Below are positions 13,601 to 25,600 of a stretch of DNA of 64,000 bases, one piece after another (the first letter of the stretch is position 1; each line of letters begins with the position of its first letter). The DNA is from Strongylocentrotus droebachiensis (lineage: Eukaryota; Echinodermata; Echinoidea; Camarodonta; Strongylocentrotidae), in assembly GCA_035222895.1 (NCBI GenBank), contig JAVYIG010005287.1:1-64000 (forward strand), written 5' to 3'. The position numbers and the translations under genes were made by a program. The notes under the pieces were generated by a model. That model was not told the origin of the DNA. It saw only the letters and a list, made by a program, of their open reading frames with translations, and made no database searches.

Positions 13601-16600
13601 ACTCTTATCTACATATACTTCATAGTTATAATCCTATTGAAAATTGGATGAAATGATCACCTGCATATACTTATTGGTACGTTTTGACAAGGTTTTATGA
13701 AATATACAATCACAAGATTTATTTTGGAATTTTGGAGGAAGTAACCCAGATTTAGACATTTTAAATGCTTTTGAATTTCGATATGAATGTATGAACATTG
13801 TGTACCACTTCCATTCTATTAATCTCCTGTAAGCAAAGATTTGGGAATTATGTCTCTGATTATCTTTTACCCGTATAATGCCCAGATTATCTGATGAATC
13901 AATAAGATTTTCATCTACATGCACATTGTATAGGCCTTTTAAAGGTACTATGTCCCTTTTGCAGCCAACTTCAAATTCTGTAGAACTTTGCAGGAATTAT
14001 GAATATGTCATGTATGTCCTATCTGTGAAATTTAAACGTTAGCAGTTTCCTAATATTCAAATTATGCAAGGAAACCAGTTTACTTGCTAGACTTCACTGT
14101 CAGACACTATTGAGTGACTGACTGACTTTTTTTTTTTCTTTGGTAATAACATACCGGTACATAAAATGAGCTGTAAAGGGTACATGAGCATTTGTCTACA
14201 TCAATAACAATAACCCACTTCTTGTGATGGCCAAAATTAAACTGATTGAATCTTTGGCACAATGGTCTGAAAATCAAAACTATTACTTATTGGCTCTATA
14301 GCTCCTAAGTCGATTTGACAACTAATAGTCGTTATTTCCCACTTGAAGACATTTTCAAGCCCCACCTTCTTTAGGGAAGTTCTAAATTAGTATTATCTTT
14401 CAAATGCTGTTGGAATTTAACCTTTTCATTTTTTTGGGCCTGCAAATGGGACAGAGTACCTTTAAGAGAGAAACAATCAATTTTTTTATCTGATTAGAGC
14501 ATACAACTATTTGATCTGTTGATTGCAAATCTCTCATTGTCAACTGAAGATTTGATATAAACTGTCTTATGTCTAACATTATCCAAATCCAGGGGTCCAA
14601 CCAAAGTTCATAGGAAGTTTGGTTACGCCATACATGCATATCATCAAACATGTATGATATAAACAGAGATCAATTCATTTGGTAGCAATGAATGCAACAA
14701 TATCTTGGATCTTACATTTCTATTGTATAAAAATAGTGAAAAATCTAGCAGTAATTTTTCTTTTAACACCCTCAAAAGGCTTCTCCATCTTTCTCTGTTG
14801 TTTTTTATATGAAGTTTTAAACCTATTTTACCCATTGCTCTTTAAACAGACTCGAATTGGCCTTGCATTCGCTGTGGGCTTTATTGTTGGTTCTATGATT
14901 GGGACCAACTATTTGTGATTCAGGGCTTAAATTAATCCAAGGCCACCAAGGCCATGGCCGTGGATGCCCCTTTGATTGGCCTTGGAGATTTTTTGTGCCC
15001 TTTCCAATTCTTCCTATTTGTGCTGTAATATAGGAATGTGCCCTACAGAAAAGTGGCCTTGCCCTAAAAATATTGAAATTTAAGGCCTGGTGATTTTTTT
15101 TTTTTCCTTTTTTAATTAAGAAATTAATTTCTTTTCACCACCCTCGGGTCAGTTCAGACCTCTCCATCTCTCTCTCTCTCTCTCATGTTTTTTTTATATG
15201 ACGGTTTGAACTGATTTTACCCATTGCTTTCTTTGTAGGTTTCACCATTGGTTCCATAATAGACAGGTTTACTAAACATATTCAAATTTATGGATGTTTC
15301 TTTACTAGGGAACCTAGTGATGAGTTAGTCAATTAACCTGTTATTAATAATGAACTACAATACTTGGAACCCAGACTGCTTACATGACTTGTTGCTATGT
15401 CGGGCAAGTCTCAGGCAGGCTAGCAGTTGTCAAGAAGAACCTTTTTAAAAAGGTGTGCAAAACATTTAAATATGTACTATGAACATGACGGACAAAGTAT
15501 ACAGTTCCTCATTCTACCCTCAACAATTGCTGTGGTAGACAAAGGAACATCCCTTCACTGCTATTATGTAAAAATGTGTAGAACAGGTGTCACATGCATA
15601 TTCACCTGTTCTACACATTTGTACATAATAGCAGTGAAGGGATGTTCCTTTGTCTACCACAGCAATTGTTGAGGGTAGAATGAGGAACTGTATATTTTGT
15701 CCTCTTTCTTGGTTTGTCATGTTCATAGTGTACAGTATATTGGGGCCTGTTATTAGTAATTATTAATTCTTCTGTTCAGCATCCTCAAAAACAGTTATGA
15801 CTTCTTCACAATTTCTTGTACTGTAAATGTACGTCCTCAATATGAAGGCTCAAACAAAAATTCTATCATTTTTCTTGAACACAGGCTATGATTGGTCTTG
15901 CATTCTCTGTCGGTTTCATCGTCGGTCCCATGATTGGGGCTTACTTCGCCACCAAAGGAGGGCTCTTCGCCGATGGGGCGTGGGCAGTCACACCCGCTCT
16001 GCTAGCCCTGACCCTATCTATAGCCGATCTCCTCTTTGTCTTCGCCTTCCTCAAGGAAACACTCCCACAGGAAAAGAGGGTAAGCACAAGCCATTCATTA
16101 TGAACATGACAAACAAAGAAGGAGGACAAAATATACAGTTCCTCATTCTACTCTCAACAATTGCTGTGGTAGACAAAGGAACATCCATTCACTGCTATTA
16201 TGTAAAAATGTGGAGAACAGGTTAATATGCATGTGACACCTGTTCTACACATTTGTACATAATAGCAGTGAAGGGTTGTTCCTTTGTCTACCACAGCAAT
16301 TTTTGAGGGTAGAATGAGGAACTGTATATTTTGTCCTCTTTCTTTGCTGTCATGTTCATGGTGATTGTTATTCCTCCTCTTTAAACACTTCCTTTCATTA
16401 TTCTGAACAATGCTCACATGACACCTCAAACATTTTCCAGTTCAACATTCAACATTCAACATTCAACATTCAACATTCACTTCCTTTTACGATTCAGAAC
16501 AGTAGTCATTCAATGCCAAAAAATGTGCTACTTACACATGTAGTAAGTCACACGACCATTTTGGCACTAAATTATGTTATACTATTTTTTTCAACATTCA

Positions 16601-19600
16601 CTTCCTTTTATGATTCTTAACACTACTCACATGACACCTCAATTTTTTAAATAAAATGTGATACTTGTACAGTGTACATGTACACTGTATGTAGTTAATC
16701 ATATGACTATTTGGTACTAATTTATGTTATACTATTTTTTTCAACATTCACTTCCTTTCATGATTCTGAACAGTACTCATTATCATATGACACTTTAATT
16801 TTTTTCAAATACAATGTGCCACTGTATGTAGTTAATGATATGAGCATTTTGACAGTACTGGGTAGATAATTTATTATATTTATATATTATATTTTAGTAA
16901 TTTAATGAATGGTTTATTTAGAGAAGTAAAAGGAGATGCCCTTTATTTTAGTTTTGTGTAATTTTCAATGTATTTACATTGTACACGTATCTACCTATTA
17001 GTCTGTAATTCAAACTTAAATGTCCTATGTGTACCTGTATTACAATGTACAGTATGTGCAGTAGTGCATTTGTCACTGGCCTGTTGGCCAACATTTATAG
17101 GCACACACCCTAGTCAGTCATTGTGTCTAACAGTGTCTGCACTGTGATACTAGGGCACTTTAGTAACGAGACGGAAGGCAAAGAGGACAGGAGAATTCAC
17201 TCAACTGAGATCAAATAATGTATGCAGTAATGCAGATTCTGTCTATTGAAATACTATTATTCTTATCAGGTGAATGAAATAATTTGTATTGAGGCACTTC
17301 ACAAAGACTTTATATGCATTAAATTTGGTTACATTACGAAAATGACGGAAGGCAAAGACGAGGGTAACCGAGCAAAATAATCAATCTGCGCATGTACGAA
17401 CCAGAATTTTCCCCGTCTTGTTGATTTTCACGACCGTTCTCAGCCATAATAGCGTTCGTTCCCTAAACTCGATGGAAAAGTTGCATCGCCGTACAATAGA
17501 CCATTTTCGTAATGTAACCAAATTTAATGCATAAGTCTTTGTGAAGTGCCTCAATAAAGATTATTTCATTCACCTGATAAGAATAATGGTATTTCAATAC
17601 CCCCGGTAGATAGAATTCGAACTGCATACATTATTTGATCTCGGTTGAGTGAATTATCCCATCCTCTTTGCCTTCCGTCTCCTTTCTAAAGCGCCCTAAT
17701 GTACATGTACCTTGCTGACGACATACACTATGAACATGACGGACAAAGAAAGCGGACAAAAAATACAGTTCCTCAAGTAGACAAAGGAACATCCCTTCAC
17801 TGCTATTGTGTACAAATGTGTAGAACAGGTGAATATGCATGTGACACCTGTTCTACACATTTTTGTCTCGCCTGCGTAGCAAAAAGCGAGACATAGGCGC
17901 CGCTTTTCCGGTGACGGCGGCGACGGCGGCGACGGCGGCGACGGCGACGGCGTCAACATCAAAAACTTAACCTAAGGTTAAGTTTTTGAATTTTTGATAT
18001 AATTTTTAAAGTATAGGTTCTTAGTCAATGAAACTTGGATTATAGGGTAATCAAGTATCCCCAATCATGTGAGTAGAATTTCAGATCACAAAGTCAAGGT
18101 CAAAGGTCATTTCAGGTCAACAGACTTGGACTATGTTGTAGCATCATCATCGAAAACTTAACCTAAGGTTAAGTTTTTGAATTTTTGATATAATTTTTAA
18201 AGTATAAGTTCTGAGTCAATGAAACTTGGACTATAGGGTAATCAAGTATCCCCAATCATGTGAGTAGAATTTCAGATCACAAAGTCAAGGTCAAAGGTCA
18301 TTTCAGGTCAACAGACTTGGACTATGTTGTGGCATCATCATCAAGATTTTCAAAATGCTTCGTTATTTTTCAACCGATTTTGATTCTGATTGTTTCATAT
18401 GATAGGGCTAGGAAGGGGATTTAAAACTCGTACACAGAATCGTGAAATTCATTATCTATGCTAATTTATGCAAATTTATTTGAAATCACAAAAAATGCTT
18501 CTTCTCCTTCATTTCTCGACCGATTTTGATTTGGTTTGCTTTATCTGGTAGAGCTAACTTTGGTACACTAAACTTCTACACCGAATTTTGAAATTGTTCT
18601 CCATTAATTAATAATAGTAATTTATGCAAATTTTTTCCAAAAATAACAAAAATTGCTTCTTCTCCCTCATTTCTTGACCGATTTTGATTTGGTTTGCCTT
18701 ATCTGGTAGAGCTAAATTTGGAACACTAAACTTCTACACAGAATTTTGAGATTTTACTCCCATTGATTAATTATGATAATAATGCAAATTTATTCCAAAA
18801 ATAATTTAAAAATCACAAAAAATGCTTCTTCTCCTTCATATTTCGACCGATTTTGATTTGGTTTGCTTTATATCGTAGAGCTAACTTTGGTACACTAAAG
18901 GTCTACACAGAATTTTGAAATTGTTCTCCATTAATTAATTATGGTAATTTATACAAATTTATTCCAAAAATAACAAAAATTGCTTCTTCTCCCTCATTTC
19001 TTGACCGATTTTGATTTGGTTTGCCTTATCTGGTAGAGCTAAATTTGGAACACTAAACTTCTACACAGAATTTTGAGATTATGCTCCATTGATTATTTAT
19101 GGTACTTTATGCAAATGAAATGAAATTATGTCCCTTCCAGGGCATCACATTTTTATTTTTTGACCAGTTCAAAAGTGTACCACGATATTTGTTGTTGCGA
19201 GATGCGGATGAGCACTACAATGTACGTCATTGACGTTCTGGTTTATCATATTGAATTGCGTTATGCAGGCGAGACCGCCGAGAGCGTTTCCCTTGTTACA
19301 TAATAGCAGTGAAAGGATGTTCCTTTGTCTACCTGAGGAACTGTATTTTTTGTCCGCTTTCTTTGTCTGTCATGTTCATAGTGATACTCCCTATGCTCTG
19401 TATTTGACACGGCCACAGGGACAGACAGAACTAGGCTCTGATCAAGGCTTTTATTGGAATTATGGTAAAGTGTCAAGTTAGAGTCTGATCCTGCAGACTA
19501 GGCATAGCTCTATGTTCTTTGACGACATACTGCAATTATTGCCAATTTGTACCCAGTAGGAGCAAAATAGGGATATGCTAGGACCACAAAGAACCTGTTT

Positions 19601-22600
19601 GATTAAGTTTGCCATATGGGCTATTGGTGACCATATGAGCTAATTATGATAAAGTGTCAAGTTAGAGTCTGTTCCTGCAGACTAGCCATAGCTCTATGTC
19701 CTTTGACGAGATACAACATTTATGTACAATCTACAGTGCCAATTTGTACCCAGCAGGAGCAAAATAGGGATATGCTATAGGACCACAAAGAGTCTGTACA
19801 TGTACATGTATGATTGAGTTTAATGTGGCCTATTAGTGACCATATGAGCTAATTATGGTAAAGTGTCAAATTAGAATCTGATCCTGCAGACTAGCCATAG
19901 CTCTATGTCCTTTGACGAGATACAACATTTATGTACAATCTACAGTGCCAATTTGTACCCAGCAGGAGAAAAATAGGGATATGCTAGTATCACAAAGAGC
20001 TGATTTCAATTGAGTTTGCTGTGTGGCCTATTGGCGACCATATGTATATAACAGATACTCCATAAGGAGCGGGGATGAGATATAGACCAATACATGTATA
20101 TGGAGGCTTGGTATGAATCCAGTAATTTAATCAAATGATTATTAATATTGTACATGCGCAGGGGCAATCATCTAATGGAATTTTTAGAAAGTGTCATGAA
20201 CAATCTCTAAGATTATTATTTTTTTATATTTCATTTCCAGGAACATAAAGGAGTATAACAATACCAAAGAATACAAGCAAACAATATACAATAATAAATA
20301 CATAAACAAGAAAAAAGCCATCAACTATTAATGCCTGAGGATTATACAGGTGTCATTTGTAAGACGCACCTTTTGACCTCGGGGATGGTGCGTCATGGTT
20401 GCGTCATGTTCCCCAAAATCGCGACGCACAGTACCGTCATGGCCGCAAAATGTCCGTCACAATACTGACCCATATGTGCGTCATAGTAAGTCACTTTACC
20501 ACGTTGCGTCATTTGGTGTGTCAATGGGACCGTCACTTTCTCCAAGCAGAAGTGTTTCTCAAATGTGCGTCATTGGCTAGTCATTTTCATGAAATGGTGT
20601 GTCATATGTTTGACTCAAATGTGCGTCGATGGAATGTAATGGTGTGTCACTTTCTGTGACGGAAGGTGCGTCATGGTATCAAAATGTACGACTCACATCG
20701 GTACAATGACGCACCATTCCCGGGGGTCAAGAGGTGCGTCTTACAAATGACAAGTGCATTACCAAAAGAAACAGAGTTTCTGTAGGAGGCTCTCTTCATT
20801 AGTTGATCAACACAATTTCGATATTATATTTCACTTCATGAAATGCAAATTTTTTTTAAGTGGACTGATGATGTATGTGTATTTATAATGCTTTGTTACT
20901 GCTAGGGAAAGCTGCCGTATATCAAATCCTGATTGGATTAGATTAGACGGGATTGAAAAATTAAAACTGTTCAGGATTTTTCACTGCATGTACAATGTAT
21001 ACATCATAGCGCTAGTGGGAGAGGTGCTATTTAAATGCAAATGCATTATTATTATACAAATATACACTGTCTTGAGAGGTTCTGGTTAAAACTATGCGCA
21101 AGAGGTGACTCCAATTTTGTGGTCACCGAGGCCCATAGTTTTAACCAGTACCTCAAATAGAAGGCATGGTATATTTGTTTTATATCCTGCATCAAAAATG
21201 TATTTTATTAAAAAAAAAAAAAAAAAAAAAACATTTCAATTTTTTATCTACCGGTAAGAAGATTTAAAATAATTTGTTTTCATTAAATTAAGATTTGAAA
21301 AAAAAAAAAAAAAATTAAATTAAAAAAAAAAAAAAAAATTCAACCCCCTCTCGACCAATCAAAAGCCAACAAATTTTTGATGCAGGATATAATATCTATT
21401 TTTTGTTTGATTTCTAACTTAGGCCCCCTCTATGGGAAACAGCTTTCAAGAAAGACAGAACCTTATCAACCCATTCAGTCTCTTTAGATTTTCAGCGGTC
21501 AAAAACACAAACACAAAAGGTGAGTATACATGTATGCAACAAATTATATATAAATTTACGTGCAGTTGTCCAAAAAGATGTAGATGGCGTTAACCAGTAT
21601 TTGCCAAGCTACACTCCCTTTAAAGGTTCTAGTACTGAACATTGTTAAGTAATAATGGAAGTTGATCAAGGTTTTTACTAAAAATCTAATCATTCAGCGT
21701 GTTTCTATTAGTTATACTGAATTTATCCGGTTGAATAAATAAGCGTATAATGCCAGGTAAGGGCACTTTCTATCTACGCGTATTTCGATCTAGCCAGAAA
21801 AAAGGCTGTGAAAAAGTTCATCGAACTCTGGCTAATTATGTCACCGCAAAGTATTGTGGGACTGTTAGGTCAACCCGGGATTGTAGTGTTGTTTGTTGCA
21901 GTTAATAGTATTCTTGTGCATACTATCCAACTTTTTTTCTAGTATGGTTCAATGAAAAGAGGAATTCCCAATACACACAAGGGTGTCACTGATGGCAGAT
22001 CGAAAAACTATAGACCTCTTCTTTTTTTTTTTTTCGCTAGGAAAAATTGTGAACATCTGCAGGCAAATTTAAAAATCCATCAACCATAATTTTCCCAACC
22101 AATATGCAAATCTAACCCTAGCCCTTTATCTTTTGAAGAAATAAAGCTTGGAGAAAATGTCACCGGAGCAAATGTTTGGTCACCTTTTAATAGCTGTCAT
22201 ATCATTGGTGTAAAGAATAGTCGGTGGTCTGTAACATGGATGTCCATTATTTATGTGTTTACTTATATATTTTCCTGTGTTCTTTATACAGGGTAGTTTC
22301 TTCGGTACTTTAAAAAAACTGATTTGCAAGAGAGCCCTGTACTACAAAATACAATTGAAATACATCATGAAACAATAGACAACTTATTTATTTAGTAAAA
22401 TAGTACATTACATGTACATGTATATAGACTGATAATGGAAACAAGTATTAGATTAGTGGTATTGACTAATATCTGTGTGATATAAATATCTTTTATTTTT
22501 ACTCTATAGAGATGCAGATTTTACAACAGCTTGGGCTGAGTTATTTCCTCTATCTCTTCTTATTCTCTGGTCTGGAGTTTACGCTTACATTTCTGGTTCA

Positions 22601-22654
22601 TATACGATTCCAGTACACTAGGTGAGCTTTATTTTATACTGGACTTTCATGTCT

Positions 22655-22685
<31 letters not shown>

Positions 22686-25600
22686 TGAAACAAGTTACTG
22701 GTAATCAACCGTGATGGGAAGTTGCATCAAGTCGAAAGTAGAAGAATCAGAAGAAGAAAAAAAAATTGAGTGGTGAAGTTTAAAACAAAGATTTATTACA
22801 AAGTGAAATATTCTATTGTCTTTTAAGACTGACAGATGCAAATAGTGCAGTGCAGGCAGGCAGGAAAGTCTATATTGCTCTGTTTGTGAGAGCTTTAAAA
22901 GGGATATAAAAGAAAAATTGTATTGTTTTACTCAACCACTAAAGGATATATATCATTGAAATAAATTTACGTTTCTATCGTACGAGGTAAAATTGCATAG
23001 TTTTTTACGTGTTTCTAATGTCTTTTGTGAATGGTACCTGTACACAGATATACATGAAGAAAATATGCGTTTCAAATGACACTCAAACTAGGAACTACAG
23101 AAGAAGAAATATTTTGGGGAAAAGGGTTTAATGACAGTAAAATAATGACCTCCTTGAAGTAAATAGATGTATATCATGTTAATATCGTGCTTTGTTTGAA
23201 TGTACATGTAGATGTAAATTGAAAGAGGAAGTGATCTAGGATTATTTGCCTTTGATATTGTTATATGCTGTTCATGTGCCGAGGGTGTATTTTCTCTTAA
23301 AGTAAATATTTGTTTTCCATAAGAGGAAACATTTCAACATAAGGGTCCAGTTGATCAATCATGCACTGTGGTATTTTATTTGTTTGATGTATTCTGTCTT
23401 TTTTTATTCATATTAAACACAAGGGTAACATTAAGCTACCCTTTGTTTAGGTAGAATGCACATTGTTGTTCATTTGTTTGATGTTATATCTGTGTTTTTA
23501 TTCACAGTATGCAACAGGGTAAAATGTTTGTCTTCATGGGGCTTATAATGGCTGCATTGCAAGGTAATAATATTTAAATTGTCTGAACAATATTGATGAA
23601 TTATCAACAGAATTGATGGTATGCAACTCACTCCTAGATCCTAATCAAATGATTCATTTACCGGTACTAAGATTATTCCATGTTTTATTGAGACACTACC
23701 ACGTTTTACTGAGACTATACCACGTTTTACTGAAACTATACCACGTTTTACTGAGACTATACCACGTTTTACTGAGACTATACCACGTTTTACTGAGACC
23801 ATACCACGTTTTACTGAGACCATACCACGTTTTACTGAGACCATACCACGTTTTACTGAAACTATACCACGTTTTACTGAGACTATACCACGTTTTACTG
23901 AGACTATACCACGTTTTACTGAGACTATACCACGTTTTACTGAGACCATACCACGTTTTACTGAGACCATACCACATTTTACTGAGACCGTACCACATTT
24001 TACCGAGACTAAACACGTTTTACTGAGACTATACCACGTTTTTTCCTGAAAAAGCATGCAATATTTCCAGTGTTATCCAATCCAACTGATTTTTAAGTAC
24101 GCAATGCATACATCGTTTGTATTTTGAAGTGTATACCCTCATTATTACAGTATTATTGTTGCACATGATAAATGTAAGTAACAGATAATTTTAAAAAGAA
24201 TAGCAGGGAGGGTACATTAAACGAGACCTTTCGTGACAAGCGCATGTAGTTTACTCAGAATAAAAAGTTCATAAACACAAGTACACAAAGCAAATATTAA
24301 TCATCTTCTCATCAAAATTGTAAAGTGCAGCTATAAGTACATGATAATTCGTCTCTTTCTAAAAAACATGGGTAGGTTTGCTCCAAATAATTCCAGAAAC
24401 TAGTTAATATCCCCTGAATATATTCCTCCGTAATAAAAGTTGGCCTATGACCTTTGACCTTTGATATTTTTCCTCTCTAGGTGGCTATGTACGTAGAATA
24501 AAACCAGGACAAGAAAAGCGAGTTGCACTAACTGTAAGTAAAACATTGTATGAATTACTTGAAATTAAAAGTTTACTTATTCCTCAGTTATTACATAATA
24601 AATGAATAGCATGATTATGTAAGTGACAATATTTGTTTTTTCATTGATATTTTCAAGACACCAAATTGTATCTAAACTGTTCTGGATATCAAAAAATGAA
24701 GAGCACTGTTTACAGATATGTAAATATCAGGGCATGAAATATAACTATGACTTGATTTAAGTCACTAACTATTTCAAGTTGTATGTCAGTATTTTATATA
24801 TGAGAATATTGCCTTATTTGCTTCCTTTTGAAACAGTAATGTTCTGCCAGTTCAGAAAATAAAATATGATGAGAATTATGTATCTGAAATTACAAGAATG
24901 TAAGTAACCAACAATTAATTAAATCTGCTGACTTACTGAAATATCTACGTAAATCTCTGTGTAAAAGGCGCACTTTTTTGCCGCTGAAAAAAAATGAAAG
25001 TCGGGGGTGCGTCTTATACACAGGTACAAAAAACAACACTCAAATTTGTCTATCATCTTGGTTTGAAAGTAATCTTTCTAATAGATCTCAATATGTAGTT
25101 TATAATAATAATTCATGGCGTACCACAAGGTTCTATCCTAGGTACTCTACTGTTTTTAATTTGCATTAATGATCTTACACATTCTTCTAAAAACGACATT
25201 GTTACTACTATTTGTAACAAGTTTACAAGCACAAAATCGGCGCCTTCAACTGCACCCTGATGTTAAATGAAAGTCCTTTCTCCGCGTTGGTTGGTTTATA
25301 AAAAATATATATATATATATATATATATATTATTTGTTTTGCCCCCAAAATAGGGGTGCGCCTTATACACAGAGATTTACGGTAATTCCCATAGGCTTTG
25401 CACAGGGACCGACCGGTTCCATAAGCTATGGGCTAACATTCCTTCCCCTTTTTCTCATTTCAGGGAATGCTGATTTTGATACCAGCCTTTGTCATCATTG
25501 CCTTTTCATCAGGGTCGTTCCTATATTACCTGGGACTTGCCCTGTTTTCAATAGGTATGTCTGAAATGATTATGAGTATCATCCAATTAGGCAGCTTCGT

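Noticed and set aside
23681..24045. CRISPR-like array
   Set aside because: The units are contiguous 21-mers without unique spacers, in a eukaryotic intron.
23613..24057. Open frames of over 130 codons on both strands with repeated YHVLLRL or VSVKRGI peptides
   Set aside because: They are translations of a 21-base minisatellite inside an MFSD10 intron; the unit length keeps any stop-free frame open.
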